64,000 bases of DNA from Epinephelus fuscoguttatus (Eukaryota > Chordata > Actinopteri > Perciformes > Serranidae): assembly GCF_011397635.1 (NCBI RefSeq), contig NC_064761.1, positions 23,787,643 to 23,851,642 on the forward strand. Direction: 5' to 3'. Made by a program: the position numbers and the translations under genes. The notes below the pieces were generated by a model. The model searched no databases. It was not told the origin of the DNA and saw only the letters and a program-made list of their open reading frames with translations. Of this stretch, positions 25,895 through 36,424 are shown one piece after another. The first letter of the stretch is position 1; each line of letters begins with the position of its first letter.

Positions 25895-26605
25895 AGGTGC
25901 GTTTCCATCCACCTCTTTCCATTCCATTTTCAATTTGAGCAGAAAAGATATCAAGTCTAAAGGCCAACAATTCGGAAAAACTTTGACTTTCATGCATAGG
26001 GGAGTTGGAAAAGTTGTCGATAAAAGGTCAATGCAACTAAGTGTGATGGAAGCAGATTCAGGAAATAAATGATGATGCACCATCATTGCATAGGTCGCTA
26101 CATAGGCCACTGCAAACTCTCTTTGTCATCTCCTGATGACTTTTAATATGCTTATGTTTGCACACAGGACTGTTAGCAGGACTCTACCAAAAGCACGGAG
26201 CTGTAATCTTATTTGTTCAAAACTCTATTTTCATCGTCCAGTTTTCTCTTTGTCATTGTACATGCATTTTTTTTTTCTTTGATTCAAATTTTTGATTCAA
26301 ATTTTACTGGCGTTCTTTTATTACATCATCTCGTTCTGCTCTCTTCTTGCAGTGGCACCTGACTGGAAAACTAGCACTGGCTACTGCTTATTTTGATGAA
26401 CCAACTCCCAATATTCGCTCAGCAGAAGTGGATGGAAAAGCACATAAATTTGCATTTTCTTATGCAGATTTTCAGAAAATTTGGTTGGTAGAAGAAGATT
26501 TCCGCACAAGATTTCAGCCAAGACTGAGCCAGATGGAGCGGTAGCTATTCTGTATAGATAATTTGGTTTAAAATTTGGGCTACGTCTTGATGGAAGCCCA
26601 ACTGC
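25895..26605. mobile_element. Possible non-autonomous DNA element
   Basis: The GTTTCCATCCACC block on the left (25901) and TTGATGGAAGC on the right (26588) form a weak inverted pair. AAAATTTGG-type motifs inside recall Harbinger-like MITEs of fish. The open frame at 26347-26544 lies inside and has no domain. Boundaries and class are uncertain. Confidence 0.3.
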
Positions 26606-26773
26606 AGTTTTCATGCTCATGCTTTTGCTCTCTTGACTCTTTTTGATAGTAAAGAATTGTAGTTTAAGTTTGTGCAGAGACCAGGTATTTGACTTTTTAA
26701 ACTGACAGATCTCAGAAAGTGAGAGAAAACAGCATTTTGTCTGATGTCATTTCACCACTTTTATTTGTTTTAA

Positions 26774-27401
26774 AGGGATAGTGCACCCAAAAATGAAAAT
26801 TCAGCCATTATCTACTCACCCATATGCCGAGGGAGGCTCAGGTGAAGTTTTAGAGTCCTCACAACACTTGCGGAGATCCGAGGGGGGAGTGGGTAGCAGC
26901 ACAACTGCACACCTAATGGCTGATGGCGCTCCAGATTAAAACGTCCAAGAACACAGAATTGAAACCACAAAATATCTCCATACTGCTTGTCCATAGTGAT
27001 CCAAGTGTCCTGAAGCCCCGACATAAAAAGTTGTTTGGAAAAACGTCAGTTGAACTTTTTAGCCTCTCATTCACAGAGAGGCAGTTAGAGCTACAGGCTA
27101 CAGTGAGGCTAAAAACAGAGTTCAAATGACGTTTTTTCAAACAACTTTTTATGTCGGGGCTTCAGGACACTTGGATCACTACGGACGAGCAGGATGGAGA
27201 TATTTTGTGGTTTCAGTTATGTGTTCTTGCACGTTTTAATCTGGGGCGCCGTCAGCTATTAGGTGTGCAGTTGTGCTGCTACCCACTCCCCCCTCGGATC
27301 TCCGCAAGTGTTGTGAGGACTCTAAAACTTCACCAGAGCCTCCCTTGGCATGAGGACGAGTAGATAATGGCTGAATTTTCATTTTTGGGTGCACTATCCC
27401 T
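26774..27401. mobile_element. Foldback (Angel-like) element, near-perfect 628-bp palindrome
   Basis: The left end AGGGATAGTGCACCC is matched by the inverted right end GGGTGCACTATCCCT, and TTAA flanks both sides (26770-26773 and 27402-27405). The two halves are reverse complements almost throughout: about 283 bp per arm (26774-27056 and 27119-27401) with few mismatches. Even the centre pairs partly through TTTTAGCCTC and GAGGCTAAAA, leaving a loop of only a few tens of bases. The termini resemble the Angel class of teleost inverted-repeat elements (from memory). It has no protein; mirrored small frames in both arms are by-products of the palindrome. Confidence 0.85.
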
Positions 27402-27411
27402 TTAAACACTA

Positions 27412-28145
27412 ATGAGGGTCAGTGTCACTACGAGGGCAGACATGCTAAGTTTGTGGATGATTCTGTTATCTTGTCCCTGCTCAGTGATGACGATATTGAC
27501 CATGGTCCAGTGGTGGAAGATTTTAGAGATTGGCATAGACACTCCTTGGATATTAATGTGTCAAAAACAAAAGAGATGATAATCAACTTCAGGAAGAACC
27601 TCCACCCGTTCCTCCTGCTTTTATTCATGGACAGGCAGTTGAAGTTGTTGAACAGTGTAAGTACCTGGAAAAATAATTGACAGCAAACTAACATTTGACT
27701 CTAGTGTTGATTGTGTCCATGGAAAGGCCCAGGTATGTACTTTAATCGAAAGCTCAGGGGTTTTAACGTTGACACCTCTTTCATGAATTTTTTTTTTTTC
27801 TTGTTTTATTGAGTCTGCTTTAACTTTTTTTTTTTTTTATCTGCTGGGTCACTTACCCTGAAAAAGAGGAAATGGTTGGAGGTCATAGTGACATTGTGCA
27901 GTAAAATAGCTTGCACTAATCGTGAGTTCAAGCTGCTCCCACCTGGTCACAGATACACCAGACCAGAGACAAGACAAGTAGATTTAAAAAATCATTTGTC
28001 CCTGCTACTATTGTATTCCTGAACACTATAATCTAATTTCTTTTTTTCATTCTGGACGTGTTCTGAGCTGTTGTGTGTTGTTTGTGTTATTTTACTGCTG
28101 GCTTTGCAACAAATTGCCCCTCAGTGATGATAAAGTTTACTTTGA
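27412..28145 (+). pseudogene. Degraded L2/Rex1-type LINE, reverse transcriptase fragment and 3' end
   Basis: The reading frame at 27440-27678 contains FVDDSVILSLLSDDD, equivalent to the catalytic Y/F-x-DD box of reverse transcriptases, followed by INVSKTKEMIINFRKN. Both are typical of L2/Rex1-like LINEs. Frameshifts and T-runs follow. A late block (27920-27960) reads FKLLPPGHRYTRPE after frame correction, and the tail 'gataaagtttact' closes the element. It begins immediately after the foldback element. It is a dead copy. Confidence 0.7.
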
Positions 28146-28149
28146 CCTT

Positions 28150-29477
28150 GACTGTTTGCTGGAATTAGCCATCACAAACTCCTCCAGCTACTAAACTGTG
28201 ATGCTACTGAGCTACTGCTGAGTTTCACTGCATGGAAATACAAACACAGTGTGAGATGCTTCACATCCACCAGCTCTTAAAGACTTTGTTGGTATTGTTG
28301 ACCACAACAGGTGTCACCCAACAAAGTGTGGCGACGAGCCAATCAGTGGTTCTCAATAAGAGAAAACAGAGAACAACTCAAACCAGTAAATGTCTTAACA
28401 TTTGTATATACCACATCTCACTTTGAATTTTTCTAAGTGCACTAACCACAGTCCTGCTGTTACTGGTCTTATTACAGTGCAGAGCCTCAATCACTTCTGA
28501 TCAGCGATGCTTTATAACCTTTATGTACAGGCAGAAATGGTATCAAGCTGTTCACCCTACATGCATATTAGTGACCCTTAACACTAACTTGAAGTCTAAT
28601 CTTCTAAGCTGTAATCCATTCATCCGAGTGATAGAGTCATGGCTGCAATTAAAACTTAATCTGAATTCAAAGTTGTTTCAGTAAAAAATTGACCCTTTAG
28701 GGAACGTATTTTGATTTTGGCAGGATGTCATGGTATAAAGGACTATAGCTGGCTTGGTTAGGGATACATAGTAGGGTAAAAATATGAACCCTTGAACTCT
28801 CTTTTGCCCCAACATCACCTAAAACATAAGTGTTGAATCACTGTATAGAATTTAGAGACACTTACGACATAATTAATATTTGTATTAATGCTATAACAGA
28901 GACAAGAAGAAAGAACAGCTAGGGGTTGTGCGTTTGCCTGATATCAGACAGAATCCTCAACTTGTTGCACTCCATTTCCATCTTCAGTCCGACATTACAT
29001 CCAGTCTAAGTGATTTCCAGGATTCAGGATTTTCCCCCTAACCAATCACGGGAGACCAATGCACCTGCCTGAATCCAATGTCATTTTAAGTCCACACTAC
29101 AGCATAGCCATGCCAATAAACAGGTTTTGCTGTAGTTTGAAGAGCGAAACGAATCGCAGGAAAAAAAAACAAAAGTGTGGCGATATTGAGAGGACATATC
29201 AATTTAAAATACCCTTCTTAGCAGTGTCTTTCTTGTTTACAGCACTCGCCATTCTTATTTTCCACATTGGTTCCCATGTACAGTTTGAAGACAGCTTGAC
29301 AGCAGCTTGAGAATAGTGAGTCCCACTTATGGCACTGCTTTGTTAATCAAGTCCGACGACAGCGCTCATTGGTCATTTTTTATTTTAACCAAGAAACCAT
29401 TGTTTCATGTCATGATGCCTGACGAATCACTCAACTTGAACTTGGTGGAGTGGGTGAATTCAAAGGTCTGGATCCGG
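28150..29477. other. Non-coding DNA, nothing recognised
   Basis: Open frames of up to 83 codons (29059-29310 +) lack recognisable domains or splice sites. Confidence 0.5.
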
Positions 29478-29745
29478 AAAAGTTGTATGTAGGTGCACCA
29501 GTGATTTGAGCTAAATGCTTACATTAGCATGCTTATATATGCATGGTGACAATGTTAACATATTGATGTTTTGTAGGTATATTTATTATGTTCACCATCT
29601 TAATTAAGCATGTTAACATGCCATCATTTGTGACTTAGTTCCAAACACAAAGTACAGCTGAGGCTGATGGGAATGTTGTTAGTTTTGCTTGTATTTGGTC
29701 ATAAATTTAAGTATCACAGAACGTGAAAAAGAACAAGATACGGAA
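29478..29745. repeat. Interspersed repeat with 'gctaacatgct'-type motifs
   Basis: Contains degenerate repeats such as 'ttaacatattgatgtttt' and 'agtacagctgaggctgatgg', which I recall as part of a very common fish repeat. No termini can be assigned. Confidence 0.45.
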
Positions 29746-29749
29746 TGTC

Positions 29750-30595
29750 CAAAGTCATGAGGTTTAATCCTCTGGGAAGATGACTTTGTGTACAAAATGT
29801 TTGCGCCAAGTGTAAAGTCAAAATAAGTTGAATTATTTCCCTCTAGAACAAAATGGTGGACCGAGTGATATTACCATGCCAAGATCAACGCTGCTCGCAT
29901 GGCTGAAAAGACAAGTAAGTTCAGCATCAGAAGTCAAATAATACAAATTCAACCCAAAACTGGGTTGTAAAAAGAACAACATAATAAAAAAGGATGGAAA
30001 ATAATAATGACATTTTCTATTAAAAAGAAAGTGAGGACTATTAACACTATTATTGCAAGTTCTTTTTTTTTGTGTAGTCAGTAGCCATAAATGGAAATGT
30101 AGAAATGTCTGTGTTAAATTCAGATAAGAATGAGACGCTGCTATTGTGAAGATAAACTGAGTGCTGCTTTTATAGGGATTTATCAGTTATTCTCTTGCCA
30201 ATAGCGATGGATTAGTCAAGAAAAAACGGCCAGTCAGAGGCTCAGTGGAGCACATGAGATTATGTTGGTTTTGAAGCCCATTGATCTCAAGGTGATCCTC
30301 CATGCAAATACCCCCCAAACCCCAAGGAATAGACTCAAAATGCAGTATGGTGCACGGGTGCCCATACATCAATCAAAGCCCCACAGTGAAGGCAGACAGC
30401 TCTTGAGATTCTGACACTGAGGATTTAACAACTGCGTCTCAAGCCTCACAAAACTCCTCAAGCTTCATCAATGGAAATGTTCAAAGTCATAAAAGGCTTT
30501 GTGAATTAACTCTATCGAGCAGCGTCAGTGTAAACTTTGAAAAGATGGCATATAATAAAATCAGCTTGGGGAAGTTCCTGTCATGCAAAATAAAT
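29750..30595. other. Non-coding DNA, high complexity
   Basis: No gene. 30182-30590 has no repeat hallmark or coding signal. It could be ordinary intron or a conserved non-coding element, which one sequence cannot tell. Confidence 0.4.
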
Positions 30596-30645
30596 GGTGT
30601 GTGTGTGTGTGTGTGTGTGTGTGATTTTTTTTTTTTTAAATTTAT

Positions 30646-30683
<38 letters not shown>
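30596..30683. repeat. Opposed (GT)n and (CA)n microsatellites
   Basis: A (GT)13-like tract (30596-30622) is followed by a T-run and then a (CA)n tract (30646-30683). The two tracts are reverse complements, so the locus can form a hairpin. Confidence 0.95.
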
Positions 30684-30685
<2 letters not shown>

Positions 30686-30689
30686 ACAC

Positions 30690-31404
30690 ACTTACATCTG
30701 TCCTCTTCTAAGTGTGCATTCAAATTTTGTTTACAATGCTTGATTTGAAAAAGTATTACATTTATATTAAGTCTGAGTAGAGACTGGAATGTATGTGTAA
30801 GGCATAAATCAGTTTTTAATAACACAACTTTCTTTATTCAAAATCATTTCTTATTGAATGCATTTGGGTGAAGGAGGCAACCAGGATAGAGTGGCATTTT
30901 ATTCCTAATATGTTGAGTGGCTCTGTACCTTTTGACCTCTTTTCACATTTTGTAAATTTCCATTTTGTCCCTGCATTATGATAAATGGCTATTATAATAC
31001 CTGTCTGCCAAGAAACTTCATCATTAGGAGAGCATGCTGCTCTAATTAAGTGTTTGGAGAAGCTCACAGTGTGTCAGCCAAAGTTTAATGTAAGGACACC
31101 TGCACCATGTTACATAAAGGCTAATGGTGCAGTTAATAGTTTAGTGCACATTTAAACTAACACTTTAATTATCTCAGACGTTATGTCAGTGTGTTGTTTG
31201 TTGAACATGCTGCAACCACACATCCTCTTGAGCTCATGACATGGGTGAGGACCTTCATTGCTAAGTGGCGCTCATATTTGATCAACAGCATACAGCTGGT
31301 CAGAGTTAATGAGACACTTAGACTGTCAGAAGCCATGACTATCAGTGCTGGTGCTAATCAGGGCTGTCGAAGTTTATGTGTTCTTATTCACAATCAGAAG
31401 TTAC
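30690..31404. other. Non-coding DNA, nothing recognised
   Basis: No coding signal. 30834-31080 is high-complexity sequence without repeat hallmarks. Confidence 0.4.
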
Positions 31405-31495
31405 ATTTAGGGCTGCAAATGATATTTTAATTATCATCTAATCTTTCTCTCTTCTCAATTAATTGATCTGTTTGTTTCGTCTATAAATGTCAGAA
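31405..31495. mobile_element. Left end of a hAT-like miniature element
   Basis: Begins TAGGGCTGCAAATGATATT, the start of the common 'gggctgcaa' class, then decays within 100 bp. No right end. Confidence 0.45.
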
Positions 31496-31575
31496 AATAA
31501 GAAGAAGTTCTCAGACTTCATGGTGCAGGCTGTTCTTGCACTGCACTGTTCCTAAGTTGTCCTTCAAAAACTAAA

Positions 31576-31955
31576 TACAACTGTATATAACCGACGTAAT
31601 CATGAGCCGATGATTTAGGTGTAACCCACATATTCAGGAAGGCTGTGATCATGAGACCAGTCTGCTGACAGGAGTGGATAAGGAAGTAGGCTGGAGAAGG
31701 AGGAAGGTTGGGGTGCTGAATGGGTTATAAAACACATTAAACATGTGTTTGGAACTGTGTGAAACCAAGTGGAATTTGAGTTATTTCAAGGTACATCATC
31801 ACCATGTTTGTTTTCCTAAACCTAACCAAAGTTTACGTTTAGTACTAAACATTCCATTAGGTACGTAATGTCATTTGTGGGGCGCTAATTCGTTAGATAT
31901 CCTACAACCATTGTGCATTTTTCGTTAGGCTATTGTTGTATGAGGATACATTGCA
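31576..31955 (+). repeat. Dispersed repeat, copy 2 of a direct pair
   Basis: Diverged copy of 23584-24017 in the same orientation, about 8 kb away. Shared blocks appear in the same order. It contains an extra 'gggttataaaacacatt' segment not seen in the first copy. Confidence 0.65.
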
Positions 31956-32065
31956 TGATGATGTCTTCAGATTGTTTGTTTTGTCCAATCAACAGTTCAA
32001 AACCAAAGATATTCAATTTACAAATATATAAAACTTAGAGGAGCAGCATATTCTTGTATGTCATT

Positions 32066-32700
32066 TAGAGCTGGGTGGAGAAAATCGAATATTGCAATAT
32101 TTTCAAACAAATGCCTCGATACCGATATTGTAGGGTTGCCTATTGGTGCTTTTACAAAATATTTACACAATGAGATTTTTGATAATTTATCATCAGTAAT
32201 GTAGATATAATGACAAAGTGGGTAAAGGCTGGAGTTATATCGCTGTTTCACGGTATCATGGTATAGATAATTTATATGATTGTCAGTCAGAATGACTCTT
32301 AAAGGAATGAAAACGGAAGGGGTAGAGCAAACGTTTTATTGCTATAATTGAAACTTAAAACCATTTTGTCAATGGAGGTTATGTGCAAGAAGTCTCCCCT
32401 TCAATGTCCACTTCCTTTTTTTCCAAGATCGTAGATAAGCAAATGTACACGGTGTGATAACTGTCAACTTTTTTATCTTATACTATATATACTGTCTTAT
32501 ATATATTTTATACCTTGAAACCGGTGTATCGCTGTAACCCAGGTAAAGGCAAGTAACACAACAGCTAGAACAGTCTGATGGATTCAGAAATTACATTACA
32601 GTATTACTTTACTGCAGCCTTTAAAACCAGAAAAAAGAAAAACGTTATGATTGTACGACATCCAAAAGACAATAACAGGTCTCATGTCAAGCCCCATTCC
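32066..32700. mobile_element. hAT-like miniature element, interrupted
   Basis: Left end TAGAGCTGGGTGGAGAAAAT. The interior has 'gagatttttgataatttatc' and 'taatgacaaagtgggtaaag', motifs of a very common fish element. The right half continues at 32543 ('gtaaaggcaagtaacacaac') after the nested insertion. The right terminus is eroded, so the end is approximate. Confidence 0.6.
32229..32542. mobile_element. Nested 314-bp element with a 7-8 bp target duplication
   Basis: The left end CTGGAGTTATATCGCTG mirrors the right end CGCTGTAACCCAG. GTAAAGG flanks it at 32222-32228 and 32543-32549; the duplication is 8 bp (GTAAAGGC) if the C is shared. Removing it rejoins the surrounding repeat. hAT-like and non-coding. 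Confidence 0.7.
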
Positions 32701-32704
32701 TACT

Positions 32705-34465
32705 CCAGTAATATCCACACATAACTGTATCAGTTAAAACACTTGCAATGAATGTTTGTCATGTATGTTTACTGATAAAACCATCCTGGGTGACTGGATG
32801 ACTGATTACATGTGACTGCAAATCGTTGATGTGCAGTGGTGCAGCGAACACTTCTGCCTCAATTTGGAAATAAATTTGGAGCCCAAATGTCTTTGTGATC
32901 ACTCACCTGCAGTCACCCAGTGCAGCATCACCCGGTCAGTTCTCATAAATGTCAGGGCGTACAGGGCACACACCTCGAGCTCACGTGAAGCGTTTAAAAT
33001 AATCTTTTTTCAAGTTCCAAGAACACTTTTGCTTTGAGTGCTTTTCACACTGAGTTCAATCTGTTGGAACATTACAGTCTGGTCTACAAAAGATTACAGG
33101 TTTTAGGCGGCAACCTTCACATATGTGCTGCGCTTACTTTCTCTTGTTTATCACTGTATCTTTGTCAGGTGTGATTTCATTATTTGAAGGTGTCGAGGGA
33201 AAAGAGCTGTGAAGAAAAGCATTTGTTGTGCTTATGGAGGATGACTCCATGTTTGTTCTGATGAAGGTTTGTCATTTGGGCTTTGTGTCACGGGTCTGTA
33301 TAAATCAGTATCTAATACAACACAGTGGAGGATGTACTGACTCCACGTGTCTTGAATCTCAAGGCCAGAATCTGTGCCATCATCTTTTAATTAGATTTTT
33401 TATATATAGTTCTTGTCAGTATGCCGAGCACATGGCAGCTTTACAGTTATAATATGAACCAGACTTGAATCTCTCTGTACTGTATCTGCACCACTGTGGA
33501 CTCTATGCGTTCGGTATTGGCTTATTCAAATGTTGACATTTACAGCCCCTCTGTTCTATGGTATCTGAGTTGACCTGACTTTCACACCTAAAATAAATGT
33601 TGCCATATTGAATTCTCTGTCCTCAGTCTACCTACAGTAACCTCGCTCTCACCATCCTCCCATTTGTTCAGCCCCTCAGCCAATCAGCCAGTCTCCAGTC
33701 GGCCAGTCAGCCATGGACAAATGCAATACTCTAAAGGGCCCAGACTGATTTGATTAATCAAAACTAAAGCTAGCAGAGGGCAAGTGGGGGGAAAGGGGCT
33801 GTCCTAGCAACAAGGCAGTGAGTTTGTGTTTATGCACCTAGTTCACTCAGGGTGTGTGGTTCAACTGTTTTATTCAGAGAGCCCAGTCTCTCGCATCAAA
33901 AACTTCTCCTATGTATTTTATGTGAAAATCAAAAAATAATTTCCAAGTAATTTTCCAGAGTTGTAAAATCCTGTCTTATAATCCTGTATAATAAACTGCC
34001 TTGCAGCGTTGTGGTGGCTGAGAAGCCCTCGAATTCGCAGATCTGTCACTCAAACCGGACTTCTTTAGTTGTATTCCATGTTCAGTACCTGAAGCAACAC
34101 ACCTCGGCCAATGCAGCCACCTGCAATGACTTAACAAAGGGCTGGTTTCAGCCTGAACGCTGTTTAGTCTGCCCTCCAACCAGTCTTTCAATTAATGTAG
34201 GGCCTCGTTCACACAGTTTCAAGAGTGGCAGACTGCCTTGGGGGGTTTAACATAAAGCATGTATTTCACATACAAAGCTCTGATTGGGGAGCTATTCTTG
34301 GATGTAGTCACGTAACTGGTGCACAATGAAGTATTTCATTCAATTTCCTGCTGGTTTTTAACTTTCATACAGAATGGCTCCAAGCTTTGTAGTATTATAT
34401 ACTTGTGATATGTCTTATTTAAACAAGGATGCACAGTCCATGTGTTGGTCAATTAAATCAAGCAG
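32705..34465. other. Non-coding DNA, nothing recognised
   Basis: Open frames of up to 79 codons without domains. 33668-33712 carries a short 'cagccaatcagccagtc' direct-repeat run. No supported gene. Confidence 0.45.
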
Positions 34466-34960
34466 TCAACACATTCTCACTCCAACGTTGTCATATATCG
34501 ACGTTTGGTCGTGGACTTTCCATAGCCAGATACGACATGAAAGGTACCCTGGGTGTGTTGGTTGTTGATGTTCTGGGATGCCATGTCAAGTTCTGCCTGT
34601 TACATGCATTGTCATTTTTCAAAATACACCTCTGTTTTCACAGGAAATGCACCTTTTGCATGCCGTCTCTTTGAAAATAAATGCACTACACTGGTACAAC
34701 ACCGCAAATTGACATATTTTACGTTTTACCAACACACAGGTGGTTGGTTTTAGGCAACAAAAGCATGTGGTTGGGTTTAGGAAAAAAGAACAGGGTTTGG
34801 CTTTACAGTCTTACAGGAAGCGAACACTGGCCTCCCGGTTGAAAGTTCCACCCACCCTACTCAAACTTTGACCGCCTTAAATTCCGTTCTTGCCCCGCCG
34901 CGTTTCTCCCCGACGCCACCGGGTTGGCCACTTATCATGCCCACGTTTTTACCGTTGGTG
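34466..34960. repeat. Fish interspersed repeat ('ggttgggtttaggaaaa' family)
   Basis: Contains 'ggtggttggttttaggcaac' followed by 'gtggttgggtttaggaaa', and earlier 'ctccaacgttgtcatata'. I recall these blocks in the same order in a dispersed fish repeat. No termini assigned. Confidence 0.5.
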
Positions 34961-35071
34961 TCTGATACTGGAAGTCACTGACCAAGCACCACCAACCACG
35001 GCTTTGGAGTGAGACCGGGTTGTAGCAGTACAGGTTGCCATTTCTAGATATGAAAGGACATTTAAACAAAG

Positions 35072-35466
35072 CAGTGTTGTAGTCAAGACCACCTAAACCA
35101 AGACAAGTCATGATCAAGACCAGAGAGTATCAAGACAAGACCAAGACCGTGGAGTTTGAGTCTAACATTTACTGACTTGAAAGATCCACATTCCCACAGA
35201 AAACAAATAAAGATTCCTCTTCATTCACCTCTTTGATCACCATAGTGTATATATGAGTGTATGTATAAGCGTACCATGAAAAAAGTCTTCCTTTGTATTT
35301 AACAAATAAATCCAAACACTAACTGAAATCCCTTCTTTTTTGCACAGGCAGTTTAGGTGTATTTCCACATGTGCTCTTATAAAATCTGGAGAGCTCTATG
35401 TCCTAGACCGAGACAAAACCAAATAAAAATGCAAAACCAAGATCGTTCTCAAGTACTGAAACACTA
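35072..35466. mobile_element. Non-autonomous hAT-like element, 395 bp
   Basis: Left end CAGTGTTGTAGTCAAGACC and right end GTACTGAAACACTA are inverted versions of each other. Flanking 8-mers AAACAAAG and GCACAAAG agree at 6 of 8 positions. The interior is dominated by 'caagaccaagacc' repeats. Confidence 0.6.
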
Positions 35467-35661
35467 GCACAAAGTTCAACCTGTTTCAAATTCACCACTT
35501 TGTGATACTGGCCACCTTTTTAAGTCTTTGATACTCAGTGATTAGTGACAGCATGTGGATTGAGGTTCAGGTCACAGTGAGAGGCATCAATGTGTTAAGG
35601 GGACTGAAGACATATCTGTCTTTCTTGAATAGTATTATCAGAAGTCTGTCAAATCTAAACT

Positions 35662-36400
35662 GTCTTGATGCATCCATCCATCCATCTGTCCATTTTCATC
35701 AACATATCCAGGGCCAGGTCGTGGAGGCAGCCAGCTGATCAATGTATTCCTGACGTCCCTCTCCCCAGCTACACTTTCCAGCTCCTCCTTGGGGATCACG
35801 AGGTGTTTACAGGCCAGATGAGATCTATTATCCCTCCAGAGTGTTCTAGCTCTACCCTGGGGTCTCCTACAAGTTGGGTGTGTCTGGAAAACCTCTAATG
35901 GGAAGCACCCTCATCAGATGCCTGAACCACCTCAACTGGCCCATTAAGACGTGAAAGAGCAGCAACTCTACTCCACGCTCCCTTTGGATGTAAGAGCTCC
36001 TTACCCTAACATTAAGGCTGAGCCCAGCCGACTTGCAGAGGAAACATTTCAGCCACTTGCATCCACAATCTCATTGTTACGGTCACTTCACAAAGCTCAT
36101 GACCATAGATGAAGGTTAGAACGTAGATTTCAATTCAGTTTTATTCATAAAGCCCAATATCACAAATCACAATTTGCTTCAGAGGGCTTCACAGCATACA
36201 ACATCCCTCTGTCCTTTGGACCCTTACAGCAGATATGGAACCCTTTGATGGGAACATAGATGCCTGCATCGCTGCTGACGCTGACTAAACTGCCTATTCA
36301 TCTCAAGCTCCATTTACCCTCACTTGTGAGCAAGATCCCAAGATACTTAGAACTCCTTCGCTGTGTTGACGAAGTGTTTATTGTAGCCTCCCTAATCTTT
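35662..36400 (-). pseudogene. RTE/Rex3-like LINE 3' fragment, antisense, with a nested repeat
   Basis: On the + strand the fragment starts with (CATC)n (35669-35682), the reverse complement of a GATG tail. It then runs back through the C-terminal coding region of the same LINE family as 45205-45842: the + strand 'tcagatgcctgaaccacctc' near 35917 mirrors the 'gaggtggtttgggcatctga' block of that copy. The frame is destroyed. The match is broken at about 36130-36255 by another repeat and resumes to about 36400. Confidence 0.7.
36130..36255 (-). repeat. LINE 3'-end fragment nested in another LINE
   Basis: 'aattcagttttattcataaa' followed by 'gcccaatatcacaaatc' and 'cctctgtcctttggaccc' is the reverse complement of the retroelement 3' end seen at about 50640-50760. 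It interrupts the fragment at 35662-36400 and so arrived later. Confidence 0.6.
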
Positions 36401-36424
36401 AGTCTGAGAAATGCATAAAATCAT

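Noticed and set aside
26812..27363. Mirrored small frames with similar peptides on both strands
   Set aside because: They are a by-product of the foldback palindrome, not genes.
24700..31080. High-complexity blocks (24700-24910, 30182-30590, 30834-31080) as conserved non-coding elements
   Set aside because: Conservation cannot be judged from one sequence; left as unannotated until aligned with other fish.
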